A DNA stretch of 64,000 bases from Chromohalobacter canadensis (GCF_029544075.1 NZ_JAJQJH010000002.1:186001-250000); one strand, 5' to 3'. Counted from the first letter of the stretch, positions 9,732-19,569 are shown. The notes: generated by a model not told the origin, from the letters alone. Translations and numbers: made by a program.

Positions 9732-10262
9732 GTGACCGTTTCTCGCCGACTCTTCTTCGCCCTGTGGCCCGACGACACCACTCGCCGGGCGCTGGCCGCC
9801 GAGGCTCAGCGCCTGGCGCCACGCTGCGGCGGCTATCCGCTGCCCGCGGAGAACATGCATATCACGCTGGCGTTTCTGGGCAATGTCGACGAAGTCCGAA
9901 TCGCCCCTCTCGTCGCCCTCGCGCAGGCCTGGCCGGCGCTGCAGGGCGAGTGGACGCTGGATCGGCTCGGGCATTTCCCCAAGCCCCGCATCGTCTGGGC
10001 GGGCAGCCAGGCGTCGAGTCCCGAGCTGATGGTGCTCGATGCCGAGCTCTGGCAGGCGCTGGCCCGTCACGGCTTCACCGCGCCGCAGCGTGACTTCACC
10101 CCGCATGTCAGCCTGGTGCGCCAAGCCGACCGCGCGGCACCGGAATCACGGTTGCCCACCCCGATCCGCTGGCGCTTCGACCATCTCGCCCTGGTGGAAT
10201 CGCAGCTCGACGACAGCGGCTCGCGCTATCGGACACTGGCGGATAATCGCAGCCAAGGTTGA
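9732..10262 (+). CDS. thpR: RNA 2',3'-cyclic phosphodiesterase (LigT/ThpR family)
   Basis: Two-histidine phosphoesterase that opens 2',3'-cyclic phosphates on RNA ends. The 176-residue protein has both family motifs, H43-I-T-L and H125-V-S-L, spaced as in the 2H superfamily, plus the early FFALWPDD segment. The first codon is GTG at 9732; no better ATG keeps the conserved N-terminus. It follows the RND gene by 86 bases on the same strand but has no evident functional link to it. Confidence 0.92.
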   Translation: MTVSRRLFFALWPDDTTRRALAAEAQRLAPRCGGYPLPAENMHITLAFLGNVDEVRIAPLVALAQAWPALQGEWTLDRLGHFPKPRIVWAGSQASSPELMVLDAELWQALARHGFTAPQRDFTPHVSLVRQADRAAPESRLPTPIRWRFDHLALVESQLDDSGSRYRTLADNRSQG

Positions 10263-10359
10263 GACCATATAAACGTCGCTGGAATCTCCATGCACGCGCT
10301 CACTGTGCCATGTTGCCTCAAACATGAACCTTCTCACGCTGTGACCGGCAGAAAACGGA

Positions 10360-10379
10360 AAAGCGCCCGCAGGCGCTTT
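10360..10379. terminator. Bidirectional terminator between convergent genes
   Basis: An 8-bp stem AAAGCGCC / GGCGCTTT with a CGCA loop lies between two converging genes. On the minus strand it is followed by TTCCGTTTTC, a fair U-rich tail for the dehydrogenase gene; on the plus strand the tail is weak (ATTA). The rest of the 221-base gap shows nothing further. Confidence 0.65.
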
Positions 10380-10483
10380 ATTAGGAGTATCAGCAGGTTG
10401 GCGTCGACCGTCATCGCGTTGACACGGATTCGTCGTCGAAACGTCACATCCGACAAAGAAAAATGTCAGCCGTCTTTCGCGAG

Positions 10484-11362
10484 TCAGGCGTTTTCCGTAG
10501 CGGTCAGGAAACCGCCCTGTTTGAGAACGTCCTCGTAACCCTCGCGGAAAGTGGGATACTGAAAGCGGTAGCCGCTGTCACGCAGCCGGGTGTTGTCGCA
10601 GCGCTTGCTGGCCCGGCGCCGTAGCGGCGACTGAATGGTCTCGGTTAGCTCGACCTTGAGCTTTCCCGCCATCCACGTCATCACTTCGTGCAAAGGCGTC
10701 GGCTCGCAGTCACTGGCCAGATAGAGCGGCTCCAGCGGCTGGTCGTCCAGCGCCAGAGCGATCAAATGCGCCAGCACGCCCACGCAATCGTCGCGATGGA
10801 TACGGTTGGAGTACATCGGCGGATTCGCCGCTGCGACGCGGCCTTCCTTGACCTGGCGGATCAACCGATCGCGCCCCGGGCCGTAGATCCCGGAGAAACG
10901 CACCACGGTGCCGGACATGGGGTGATCGAGCAGCGCTTGTTCGGCCTCGCGCATCAACAGCCCCGAGAACCCGGTGGGCTCGGTCTCGGAGGTTTCGTCG
11001 ACCACTTCGCCCGCTTGCTGGGCATAGACGCCGGTCGATGAGACGAAAAACACGCGCTTGGGTGGCGTGGCGCGCGTCTCGAGTTCGCCGAGCACGGCCT
11101 TGAGCCCCTTGGGATACGCTTCGGCATAGGCGTTTTCGTCGAAGCGCGCAGCGCTTAGGATATAGACTACGGTGTCCGCGTCGGGCAAACGTGCCAGCGT
11201 AGCGGGGTCCGTGACGTCTAGTGCCAGGGCCTCGATGCCTGTTTCCGCGAGCGGCGCAACCTGGCGGCGCACGCCGATCACCCGCTGGCCAGCGTCGATC
11301 AACCGCTTACCTAGCTGGATACCAATGTCGCCGCAACCAATAATCAGAGTCGTTTTCTTCAC
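10484..11362 (-). CDS. NAD(P)-dependent epimerase/dehydratase, YeeZ-like extended SDR
   Basis: A 292-residue Rossmann protein with the dinucleotide motif GCGDIGIQLG at residues 9-18. It resembles E. coli YeeZ and related proteins annotated as NAD-dependent epimerases. Further family marks are VFFVSSTGVYAQ, a RFSGIYGPGRDRLI segment and SNRIHRDDCVGVLAHL. The substrate is unknown. It is divergent from oxyR across 117 bases; adjacency to oxyR may suggest redox context, but this is inference only. Confidence 0.85.
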   Translation of the reverse strand: MKKTTLIIGCGDIGIQLGKRLIDAGQRVIGVRRQVAPLAETGIEALALDVTDPATLARLPDADTVVYILSAARFDENAYAEAYPKGLKAVLGELETRATPPKRVFFVSSTGVYAQQAGEVVDETSETEPTGFSGLLMREAEQALLDHPMSGTVVRFSGIYGPGRDRLIRQVKEGRVAAANPPMYSNRIHRDDCVGVLAHLIALALDDQPLEPLYLASDCEPTPLHEVMTWMAGKLKVELTETIQSPLRRRASKRCDNTRLRDSGYRFQYPTFREGYEDVLKQGGFLTATENA

Positions 11363-11479
11363 CTTTCCCTAGCCTCTTGGTAAAAGTCCTTGATAAAAAG
11401 TCTTTGGCAAAAAGTCCCTTGCATCGAATACCTTAGTGAATCCATCGCGTAGCCTAGGAGGCCCGAAAAGGCCCAGCCC

Positions 11480-12400
11480 ATGACCCTAACAGAACTTCGT
11501 TATATCGTAACCTTGGCTCAAGAGCACCACTTCGGGCGCGCTGCCGAGCGTTGCTACGTCTCCCAGCCCACACTTTCGGTGGCCGTCAAGAAACTGGAAG
11601 ACGAACTGGGCATCGCCCTGTTCGAGCGTTCCAAATCCACCGTACAGGTCACACCACTGGGCGAGAAGATCGTTGCTCAGGCGCATCGGGTGCTGGAACA
11701 AGCCGGCCTCATCAAGGAAATGGCCACTGAAGGCAAGGACCAGTTGGCAAGCCCGCTGCGCATTGGGGCGATCTACACCATCGGACCTTACCTGTTTCCG
11801 CACCTGATACCCGAGCTGGCGCGTCACGCCCCACAGATGCCACTGTACATCGAAGAAGGCCTGACGGGTGATCTACGCCGCAAGTTGCGCAGTGGTGAGC
11901 TGGACGCCGTGATCGTCGCCCTGCCGTTCAACGAGCCGGATGTGCTGACCAAGGCGATCTACGAAGAGCCTTTCGAAGTGCTGTTACCCGCCGGCCATCC
12001 ATGGACACGCAAGACCGCGGTCGCCAAGGAAGACTTGCTCCAGGAAAAGCTGCTGCTGTTGGGCGAGGGACACTGTTTTCGTGACCAGATCCTTGAGGCT
12101 TGCCCCGCCATCAACAATCAACTCAATAATCCGGGCAACACTCTGATCGCCGAGGGCGGCTCGCTGGAAACCATTCGCCACATGGTGGCCTCGGGGCTGG
12201 GCATCACGGTGCTACCCAAGTCGGCCATCGGCACCAGCCATTATGAATCGGGACTGCTCGAAAGCCGGCCCTTTGCCAATAGCGTACCCAGCCGCACGGT
12301 GGCCATCGCCTGGCGTGCCAGCTTCCCCAGGCCCAAGGCCATCGATGCCCTGACCACGGCCATCGAGACATGCCAACAGCAGCGTATCCAGGCGGCATGA
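11480..12400 (+). CDS. oxyR: Hydrogen peroxide-sensing LysR regulator OxyR
   Basis: Transcription factor that senses peroxide by forming a disulfide and activates catalase, peroxiredoxin and related genes. The 306-residue protein has a LysR winged helix at its N-terminus (AAERCYVSQPTLSVAVKKLE) and the two redox cysteines at exactly the E. coli positions, Cys199 (in GEGHCFRDQ) and Cys208 (in LEACP). Its stop codon overlaps the recG start (ATGA), so the two are co-transcribed, as in Pseudomonas. Confidence 0.97.
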   Translation: MTLTELRYIVTLAQEHHFGRAAERCYVSQPTLSVAVKKLEDELGIALFERSKSTVQVTPLGEKIVAQAHRVLEQAGLIKEMATEGKDQLASPLRIGAIYTIGPYLFPHLIPELARHAPQMPLYIEEGLTGDLRRKLRSGELDAVIVALPFNEPDVLTKAIYEEPFEVLLPAGHPWTRKTAVAKEDLLQEKLLLLGEGHCFRDQILEACPAINNQLNNPGNTLIAEGGSLETIRHMVASGLGITVLPKSAIGTSHYESGLLESRPFANSVPSRTVAIAWRASFPRPKAIDALTTAIETCQQQRIQAA

Positions 12401-14490
12401 GCACTGACATAAAGGCTATGGATGCGCCGGTCAGCGAACTCACCGGCGTGGGCGAGGCGCTGGCCGCCAAGCTCGCCCGGCTGGGTATCGCCAGCATCGC
12501 CGATATGCTCTTTCATCTGCCGTTGCGCTATCAGGACCGGACACGCATCACGCCGATCGGCACGCTGCGCGCCGGTACCGAAGCCGTGGTCGAGGGCGAT
12601 ATCGCCGCTGCCGATATCGTCAAGGGACGGCGGCGCAGCCTGCTGGTGCGCCTCAAGGATGGTTCGGGCATCCTCAGCCTGCGTTTCTTCCACTTTTCGC
12701 CCGCGCAGCAACAGCAGTTCACGCGTGGCTTGCGTGTGCGTGCCTTCGGCGAGGCCCGCGCTGGCGCTACGGGCCTCGAGATCTATCATCCCGAGTACCG
12801 CTTGCTGCATCAGGAAGACGCCCCGGTCGAGGAACACCTGACGCCGATCTACCCCACCACCGAGGGCTTGACCCAACCACGCCTGCGCGGCCTGATCCAG
12901 CAGGCACTCAAGCAACTCGATGCCGCGCCCGACGCCTTGCCGGATTGGATTCCCGACGCCCTGCGCCAGCGCTTTCGCCTGCCGGGGCTGCTCGAGTCGC
13001 TGCGTTACCTGCACGAACCGCCTCCCGAGGCGCCGGTGGAACGCCTTGCCGAAGGGCGTCATCCCGCCCAGCGACGCCTGGCGTTGGAAGAACTGCTTGC
13101 CCATCAACTCAGCCTGCGGCAGGTGCGCCTGCGCATCCAGACCGACAGCGCGCCCGCACTGGGCGGTGGGCGTAGCCTGCAGGCACGTTTTTTGACCCAG
13201 TTGCCGTTCTCGCTGACCGGCGCGCAGCGCCGCGTCCTCGACGAAATCAGCCACGATCTGGAACGCGCCACCCCCATGCTGCGCCTGGTCCAGGGTGACG
13301 TCGGCTCAGGCAAGACCGTGGTCGCTGCCATGGCGGCACTGGCGGCCATCGCCGGTGACTGTCAGGCGGCCATCATGGCGCCTACCGAAATCCTCGCCGA
13401 GCAGCATTATCGCAACTTCCGCGATTGGTTTACGCCGCTGGGCATCGAGGTCGGCTGGCTGGCGGGCAAGCTCAAGGGCAAGGCGCGCCTGGACACCAAG
13501 GCGGCAATCGCCGATGGTCGCGTTCAGGTCGCGGTGGGCACGCACGCGCTGTTTCAGGACGACGTGCACTTTCACCGCCTGGGCCTGGCGATCATCGACG
13601 AACAGCACCGCTTTGGCGTTCACCAGCGACTGGCGCTACGCCAGAAGGGCGAAGCCGGCGGCCTCACGCCACACCAGTTGATCATGACCGCCACACCGAT
13701 TCCGCGCACGCTGGCGATGAGCGCCTACGCCGATCTCGACCTGTCGATGATCGACGAGCTACCGCCCGGCCGCACGCCGGTCAAAACGGTGGCAGTCCCC
13801 GACGAGCGTCGTCCCGAAGTGATCGAGCGCATTCGTCGCGCCTGCGCCGAGGGCCATCAGGCTTACTGGGTGTGCACGCTCATCGAAGAATCCGAAGCCT
13901 TGACCTGCCAGGCCGCCGAGGCGACCCATGAACACCTCAGCGAAGCGCTGCCCGACCTGGCCATCGGCCTGGTGCATGGGCGCATGAAAGCGGCAGAAAA
14001 GGCCGAGGTAATGGAGGCATTCAAGACGGGCGAGCTGGATCTTCTCATCGCCACCACGGTGATCGAGGTCGGCGTCGATGTGCCCAATGCCAGCTTGATG
14101 ATCATCGAAAACCCCGAGCGTTTGGGGCTCTCGCAGTTGCATCAGCTTCGTGGCCGCGTGGGGCGCGGCGCCACCGAGAGCTTCTGCGTGCTGCTGTATC
14201 ATCCGCCGCTGTCGCAGCACTCGCGAGAACGGTTAGGGGTGATGCGCGATACCACCGATGGTTTTCGTATCGCCGAGAAGGACCTGGAGCTGCGCGGTCC
14301 TGGCGAAGTACTCGGCACTCGCCAGACGGGCCTGGCGCAGATGAAGATCGCCGACCTGGAGCGCGATCGTGATCTGCTCGACACCATCAGCCCCCTGGCG
14401 CGTGCGCTGCTCGACGAGGCGCCGGAGGCCGCCACGCCCTTGATCCGCCGTTGGCTGGGCGAAGACGCCGGACATTACGGGCAGGTGTAA
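12397..14490 (+). CDS. recG: ATP-dependent DNA helicase RecG
   Basis: Branch-migrating helicase that remodels stalled replication forks and R-loops. I place the start at the ATG overlapping the oxyR stop, giving 697 residues (E. coli 693); ATGs at 12370 and 12418 are in frame but fit less well. An N-terminal wedge/OB domain is followed by Walker A GDVGSGKT at about 300-307, the DEQH box at 401-404 (IIDEQHRFGVHQR), TATPIPRTLAM, and C-terminal motifs including GRVGRG and a TRQTGL segment. Confidence 0.97.
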   Translation: MSTDIKAMDAPVSELTGVGEALAAKLARLGIASIADMLFHLPLRYQDRTRITPIGTLRAGTEAVVEGDIAAADIVKGRRRSLLVRLKDGSGILSLRFFHFSPAQQQQFTRGLRVRAFGEARAGATGLEIYHPEYRLLHQEDAPVEEHLTPIYPTTEGLTQPRLRGLIQQALKQLDAAPDALPDWIPDALRQRFRLPGLLESLRYLHEPPPEAPVERLAEGRHPAQRRLALEELLAHQLSLRQVRLRIQTDSAPALGGGRSLQARFLTQLPFSLTGAQRRVLDEISHDLERATPMLRLVQGDVGSGKTVVAAMAALAAIAGDCQAAIMAPTEILAEQHYRNFRDWFTPLGIEVGWLAGKLKGKARLDTKAAIADGRVQVAVGTHALFQDDVHFHRLGLAIIDEQHRFGVHQRLALRQKGEAGGLTPHQLIMTATPIPRTLAMSAYADLDLSMIDELPPGRTPVKTVAVPDERRPEVIERIRRACAEGHQAYWVCTLIEESEALTCQAAEATHEHLSEALPDLAIGLVHGRMKAAEKAEVMEAFKTGELDLLIATTVIEVGVDVPNASLMIIENPERLGLSQLHQLRGRVGRGATESFCVLLYHPPLSQHSRERLGVMRDTTDGFRIAEKDLELRGPGEVLGTRQTGLAQMKIADLERDRDLLDTISPLARALLDEAPEAATPLIRRWLGEDAGHYGQV

Positions 14491-14514
14491 ACCCAGGCGG
14501 GCACCGCCCGGCCG

Positions 14515-14949
14515 TCATGATGGCTTGGAGTCATCCTCGGCCTGGCCGGCCTGGCGCTCCCACTTGCCCGCCTTGGCCAGTGCCATGATGACCTCGCGGG
14601 CAATGGCACGCTGACTCGGCGGCAAGCCAGCGAAGGCTTCCAGTGTCTCGCGCTCGCGATAACTCAGCGCTTCCCACAGATGATCGCTCTCGTGGACGCG
14701 GTGCTGCACCGGCGCACCGAAGCGCAAGGCGGCTGGCGGCACTTTCAGCCACTCGGCGAGAACCACGAGCTTTTCCTGAGTGGGCAGAGTTTCGCCGCGC
14801 AGCCAACGGCGCACGCCGTGCAGCGTCACTGGGCGTCCCGGATTGCGCAGGTTGAACTCACGCTCCAGCACGGCGGGCTTGGGCGCATAGCCGGCCTGTT
14901 GCATGGCCTCGCGCAGGCGTTGGGCGAATTGGGTCTTGGCGTCTTCCAT
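14515..14949 (-). CDS. Small helix-turn-helix regulator of unknown role
   Basis: A 144-residue protein if read from the ATG at 14949; longer in-frame starts at 14991 and 15021 exist and none has a strong ribosome site. Residues from about 1-75 look like a Cro/XRE-type DNA-binding fold (FAQRLREAMQQAGYA, then PVTLHGVRRWLRGETLPTQEKLVVLAEWLKV), where the recognition helix would lie in GVRRWLRG. The C-terminal half (LSYRERETLEAFAGLPPSQRAIAREVIMAL) is helical. Targets are unknown. It converges on recG with 24 bases between the stops. Confidence 0.7.
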   Translation of the reverse strand: MEDAKTQFAQRLREAMQQAGYAPKPAVLEREFNLRNPGRPVTLHGVRRWLRGETLPTQEKLVVLAEWLKVPPAALRFGAPVQHRVHESDHLWEALSYRERETLEAFAGLPPSQRAIAREVIMALAKAGKWERQAGQAEDDSKPS

Positions 14950-15082
14950 GCCTGCACAGTAAGGCGTCTCGCCCCCATGCGACGTAACCATTCCGTTGCT
15001 TTTTTGAAGATCGGGCAACACTACCGGTTACGTTGCGTGACGTCGATTATCCCGAGATAGCAGTGACTTACCCGTGACGCCG

Positions 15083-17269
15083 TCATTCGCGCGAGGCCTG
15101 GATCGACAAACGCCCCGCCGCCTCGCTCAACGCGACCAGTTGACGACTGATCAACGCCAGTTGGTTCTGCAGCAAGCGGCGTTCATCACACGTTTCCTCG
15201 GCGGCGGACGCCTCCAGCAAGCCGGCATGCCGCATCAGGGAGTCCTTGCACGGCGTGACCGTTTCGCCCGCAGCGAGCTGGCGCGCCACGCGCGCCAGCG
15301 TCTCGGCCACGTCATCGGCCGCCGCCGTCACCGCGGTGTTGTCTTCCCCCGCGGCACCGGCCGTCCCTCGATGGGCCCCCAGTGCCGAGAGATAACTCAA
15401 CAGGGTGTGCGAATGCACCAGAAAACGTAGCCCGGCATCGGCATCCTTGCGAAAGTGTCCCGGCTCCAGCAGAACATTGCCCAGCGTCGTGGAAAGCGCC
15501 GCGTCGGCATTATGAGCGTTGCGCCGTGCCAACCGATAGGTAAGGTCGTCGCGCTTGCCTCGCGCGTACTGGTCAAGGATCGCGCGCAGATAAGCCGCAC
15601 TGGCTTCGAGTGTCGTCGCCGCTTGACGGTGCAGCCCGCGCCCTTGCCAATCGGGCAGGATCACCAGCACCGCCAGGCCCGCGATGGCGGCGCCCAGTAG
15701 GGTATCGAACAGACGCGGCCAGATCAGCCCGAAGCCGTCGCCGACTTGATTGAAACAGAACAGCACCATCAGAGTGATGGAAGCCGTCGCCAGTGTGTAA
15801 TGATGCGCACGGGTAGCGAAAAAGGCGACGCCGGCGGCCACCGTGATCAACGCCTGGACAGGCTCGGTGGGAAATAGCGTGATCAGCGCCCAACCGGCGA
15901 CCAACCCCATCACCGTGCCTTGGATACGCTGACGCAGAAAACGCCGCGTAGCCCCGAAATTGGGCCGGCACACGAATACGCTAGTGAGCAGGATCCAGTA
16001 CCCCTGGGTGGGATGAATCCAGTGCAGCAAGCCATAGCCCACTACCAGCGTCACGCTCAAGCGTAGCGCATGGCGAAACACCGGTGATGCCAGGCTGATA
16101 TGCGCCTGGAGACGTTCGGCAACGTCGCTCAGCCCACGTGGCGAGCGGTCGAACAGACTGCTGTCCTCGTGATCGGCCCGCGCGTCGGGATTGTCGGCAC
16201 CGGCCAGCTTGTCTTCCAACGTGGCGAGGTTATCGGCCAGCGCCGACAACGAGCTCAGCAGGTCGCGCCATTCGTCGCGTCCCTGGGCATACAGGTTGTT
16301 CAGGGATGCGTTGAAATCCTCCAGCGCCTGGGCGCTGGGGCCGTGATCGAAAGGACGATCGAGAAGCAACGCACGACTCAAGGCCTTGCAGGCACGCCCT
16401 TGCTGATCAAGCAGACGCTGGGCACGAAAGAGGATGTCGTGATGGAAGAACGTCTCGGCCAACGCGCCATACGGATAATGCGAGGAACTCGCTCGCTCAT
16501 GGATGTCCTGCGCGATGAAGTAGAGCCGCAGGTAACGATTGAGCTTGCGCCCGCCGCGCTGGCCTTCGAGGCGTCGGAAAATCATTTCCTTGCTCTGGTT
16601 GAGCGCCGCCACCACGCGACCATTCTGCTGGGCCAGCGCCAGACGCTGCTGCTCGATATCCATCCCTCTGAGCGGCTCGAAAAGCGCCGACTTGAGGCGC
16701 AAGTACACGCCCAACTCGCGAAAGACGTGCGCCAGGCTCAACTTGAGCGGATGACGCGAGAACAAGGCGCACCACACCACCGAGATCGCCCCGTACCAGG
16801 CCGCGCCCGAGACCAGCAGCAACGGCTCGCCCCACAGCCCGTCCAGTGCCACACCGCCGTGCTGCTCAAGACTGATCATGGTGTAGATGGCAAGAATCAG
16901 GGTCGCGGTGGCGATGGTCGCATAGCGCTGCCCCACCGCACCGAGCATGGTCATGCCGAAACTCGACACCCCAAGGCCCACCGCGAAGATCACGGGATGC
17001 GCAAACGTCAGTTCCACCGACAACGCGGCAACGGCGAAACATACCAGCGTCACCAGCAACGCCTGCAGACGCCCCTGCCAGGTATCGTCGGTCTCCGCCA
17101 GGGCACTGGCGATGATGCCCAGGAACAGCGGGATCAGCTTGCCCATGTCGTCGAGATACCAGCACAGCGCCATGACGCCGGCCAGAGCGATGAACACACG
17201 CAAGCTGTAGGCGAAGGACTCCAGGGTCCAGAGGCGTCTGAGCGGTTGGGTCAACGACGTCGGCAGCAT
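15083..17269 (-). CDS. yccS: YccS/FUSC-type inner membrane protein
   Basis: Large predicted membrane protein of 728 residues related to the YccS/YhfK and aromatic-acid exporter family. I chose the ATG at 17269 because the protein then opens MLPTSLTQPLRRLWTLESFAYSLRVFIAL, matching the usual YccS start; an in-frame start at 17314 adds 15 residues. Two blocks of about six hydrophobic helices (near 25-180 and 395-530) flank a long soluble helical region, and a second soluble region ends the protein. The transported substrate is unknown; an efflux role is only suggested by the family. Confidence 0.87.
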   Translation of the reverse strand: MLPTSLTQPLRRLWTLESFAYSLRVFIALAGVMALCWYLDDMGKLIPLFLGIIASALAETDDTWQGRLQALLVTLVCFAVAALSVELTFAHPVIFAVGLGVSSFGMTMLGAVGQRYATIATATLILAIYTMISLEQHGGVALDGLWGEPLLLVSGAAWYGAISVVWCALFSRHPLKLSLAHVFRELGVYLRLKSALFEPLRGMDIEQQRLALAQQNGRVVAALNQSKEMIFRRLEGQRGGRKLNRYLRLYFIAQDIHERASSSHYPYGALAETFFHHDILFRAQRLLDQQGRACKALSRALLLDRPFDHGPSAQALEDFNASLNNLYAQGRDEWRDLLSSLSALADNLATLEDKLAGADNPDARADHEDSSLFDRSPRGLSDVAERLQAHISLASPVFRHALRLSVTLVVGYGLLHWIHPTQGYWILLTSVFVCRPNFGATRRFLRQRIQGTVMGLVAGWALITLFPTEPVQALITVAAGVAFFATRAHHYTLATASITLMVLFCFNQVGDGFGLIWPRLFDTLLGAAIAGLAVLVILPDWQGRGLHRQAATTLEASAAYLRAILDQYARGKRDDLTYRLARRNAHNADAALSTTLGNVLLEPGHFRKDADAGLRFLVHSHTLLSYLSALGAHRGTAGAAGEDNTAVTAAADDVAETLARVARQLAAGETVTPCKDSLMRHAGLLEASAAEETCDERRLLQNQLALISRQLVALSEAAGRLSIQASRE

Positions 17270-17401
17270 ATATCTCGGTCGGACGGTAACAAGCCAGGAA
17301 GTCGCGCCATGCACGACACTACGACTTTAGTATAACGAATCCGACCGAGACATGGCGATGCCCGTCGCGCGCACCAGGCGTCACGACACCGCACAGCGGA
17401 G

Positions 17402-17761
17402 CTAGCGTAGATGCTTGAGCAATCCCTGCAAGCGTTCCAGATCGCGCGAATCGCCGACCAGACGTAGACGACCACTTTGCAAACCGTCGAAGAACGCACG
17501 CGCCGTGGGGCGCTTGAGAAACGCCACGCCAGCATGGGCATCGCGAAAGCGCAATTCCAGATCAAGATCGATGGGTAAGCCCGGCGCATCCTCGATGGCC
17601 TCGGGGCGCATACGGTAATGGCGTGCGAGGCTGAGATCCTCGGTGGCGACGCCCCAATCGAAGCGTTGCATGTCCGAGAGTTTCTGCTGAAAACGCGGAT
17701 TGCGACGTCGAGCACGCTTGAGCATAACACCCAACAGCCACAGCATCAGACGCAGTTTCAT
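17402..17761 (-). CDS. Conserved hypothetical protein, possibly SCP2-like
   Basis: A 119-residue protein from the ATG at 17761. It has a short hydrophobic, basic N-terminus (MKLRLMLWLLGVMLKRARRR). The remainder (IDLDLELRFRDAHAGVAFLKRP, then FFDGLQSGRLRLVGDSRDLERLQGLL) loosely recalls the sterol-carrier-protein-2 fold, which binds lipids. That resemblance is from memory of the pattern and is weak. It lies 91 bases after the HU gene on the same strand. No function can be assigned. Confidence 0.6.
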   Translation of the reverse strand: MKLRLMLWLLGVMLKRARRRNPRFQQKLSDMQRFDWGVATEDLSLARHYRMRPEAIEDAPGLPIDLDLELRFRDAHAGVAFLKRPTARAFFDGLQSGRLRLVGDSRDLERLQGLLKHLR

Positions 17762-17852
17762 GCGCGCCTCGCCACATAGAAAAAGAGGGGAAAGGAGAAG
17801 AAATTGCACGGAGCGCCGGTGAATAGATGGCCCGAACACTCCGTGCCATCAC

Positions 17853-18125
17853 TCACTTCACGGCGTCCTTGAGCGCCTTGCCGGGCTTGAACGCCACGGT
17901 CTTGCTCGCCGGAATGGTCAGCGGCTTACCCGTCTGCGGATTCTTGCCGGTACGCGCGGCACGCTCGCGGACGGTGAAGGCACCGAACCCGATCAGCGAG
18001 ACATCCTGGCCCTTGGAGACGGTACCTGTGATCTCATCGAGAATGACATTAAGGACCTGACTGGCCTTGTCCTTGGAAAGATCGGCGCGATCGGCGATCG
18101 CCGCGGCGAGTTCTGGCTTGCGCAT
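17853..18125 (-). CDS. hup: HU family DNA-binding protein
   Basis: Nucleoid protein that bends DNA as a dimer. The 90-residue protein has the family core LSLIGFGAF-type strand (VSLIGFGAFTVRERAARTGKNPQTG) and the DNA-inserting proline arm (PASKTVAFKPGKAL). The ATG at 18125 has a strong AGGAGGG upstream; a longer in-frame start at 18158 is not supported. The position next to rubredoxin reductase is also seen in Pseudomonas. It could equally be called HU-alpha or HU-beta. Confidence 0.95.
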   Translation of the reverse strand: MRKPELAAAIADRADLSKDKASQVLNVILDEITGTVSKGQDVSLIGFGAFTVRERAARTGKNPQTGKPLTIPASKTVAFKPGKALKDAVK

Positions 18126-18275
18126 AAAGCCCTCCTGGTTTGGCAACGAATGCGACACCTTTGAGATATCGCTTGTTGTTTTTCAATGAGCGAAACAAGC
18201 GCCACGCCATCGGCGCAGCGCTGACACTACCCACCTACTGCGCCAGACCGGTACCCACCGGCATGACGACCTAAG

Positions 18276-19436
18276 CTAGGGTAGCAACGGCGGGGCGGCC
18301 CGCGCCAGCTCGACTTTCCGACGTACGCAAGCGCCTGTCAATGCAAACCCTTGCAAATAGCCGTTTTCGTCCTCGGCGAGCGCACTGAGATCGCTACCCT
18401 CGCCCTCGATCCGCCAGCGTGCCGGCGACTGGCGTGGCGGCAGGGCCACTACCGGGCAAAGCGGTGTCTTGACCACCACCGGCCAGGCGCCATAGGCCAC
18501 CGGCGTCGGCGTGCCGGTCAAGGTGGCCGCCAGTGCCTTGGCACTGGCCTGGAGCGGCTGAACGTACATGGCATTGAGCCCTGCCACACAGGCGCAATCC
18601 CCCAACGCATGGATACGCGGCGCGGAAGTCGCCAGGTAACGATCGGTCTGGATGCCCGCGGTCGACGTCTCGAGGCCGGCGGCATCGGCAAGCTCGGTGC
18701 GCGGCGTGAGCCCGGTGGCGATCAGCACAAGGTCGGCGGGCAAGGTGTCGCCGTCATCGAGCGTCAGCACCACCGTCTCGCCATCGCGCTGCAAGCTCGC
18801 AACGGTGCGTCCCAGCCGCATGTCGATGCCGGCGTCGTGCATTGCACCGCCCAGCACGCGGCCCAGGGCCGGCGGCAGCAAGCGCGCCAGCGGTGCCGCT
18901 TCGGGCGCGACCAGGGCAACGCGATGCCCTCCGGCCAGCAAGTCGTCGGCGAACTCGCAGCCCACCAGTCCGGCACCGACGATCGCCACGCGCGCGGCGC
19001 CGCCATGGCGCGATAAGGCGGCATGGAAAAGCCGATAGTCGTCGAGATCGTTGATGGTGAAGACGCGATCACGCACCTCGTCCGCCACCGTGAAGGGCGC
19101 ACTGGGTGCGGCCCCAGTGGCCAATACCAGCTCGCCGTAGGGTAGACGTTCCACGCCGATAGCAAGCGTCTGCGTCTGCGGGTCGATGGCATCGACCCGC
19201 GTGTGCGTGCGCATTGTCATCTGGAGCGCATCGGCCACGTCGATGGGGGAGCGCATCGCCAAACGCTCAGGCAACATCCCCTTGGCAAAGCCCGTGGACA
19301 AAAGCGGTTTCGAATAGTCGGCGCCACTATCGGCGGTAATCAAGGTGATGGCGCGCCGCGCATCGCGAGCACGTACCTGCCGGGCCAGGCCCAGGCCGGC
19401 CATGCCGCTGCCGACGATGATCAAAGGGTCGCTCAT
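18276..19436 (-). CDS. rubB: Rubredoxin-NAD(+) reductase
   Basis: FAD enzyme that passes electrons from NADH to rubredoxin for alkane hydroxylation or peroxide defence. The 386-residue protein has an FAD-binding GSGMAGLG near residues 9-16, an NAD-binding VAIVGAGLVGCEFA near 150, and the late FAD motif IHALGDCACV. The C-terminal segment (YGAWPVVVKTPLCPVVALPP) is typical of rubredoxin reductases. No rubredoxin gene lies beside it, unlike the Pseudomonas rubA-rubA-rubB-hup arrangement, so the electron acceptor must be encoded elsewhere or differ. Confidence 0.87.
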   Translation of the reverse strand: MSDPLIIVGSGMAGLGLARQVRARDARRAITLITADSGADYSKPLLSTGFAKGMLPERLAMRSPIDVADALQMTMRTHTRVDAIDPQTQTLAIGVERLPYGELVLATGAAPSAPFTVADEVRDRVFTINDLDDYRLFHAALSRHGGAARVAIVGAGLVGCEFADDLLAGGHRVALVAPEAAPLARLLPPALGRVLGGAMHDAGIDMRLGRTVASLQRDGETVVLTLDDGDTLPADLVLIATGLTPRTELADAAGLETSTAGIQTDRYLATSAPRIHALGDCACVAGLNAMYVQPLQASAKALAATLTGTPTPVAYGAWPVVVKTPLCPVVALPPRQSPARWRIEGEGSDLSALAEDENGYLQGFALTGACVRRKVELARAAPPLLP

Positions 19437-19569
19437 TGGCGCCTCGTGCTACGCATGTCAGAAAATGATGATGCGGCGATATGACAGCTCGAACGCCGCA
19501 AGCGCGGACGCCGCCATAGCGCATCGTACACGCATGATACACTCATGTACTTTGAGCCTGATTTTACGC

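Noticed and set aside
16100-17335. 411-codon plus-strand frame opposite the YccS-type gene
   Set aside because: Antisense shadow; the minus frame has clear membrane-protein character and family similarity.
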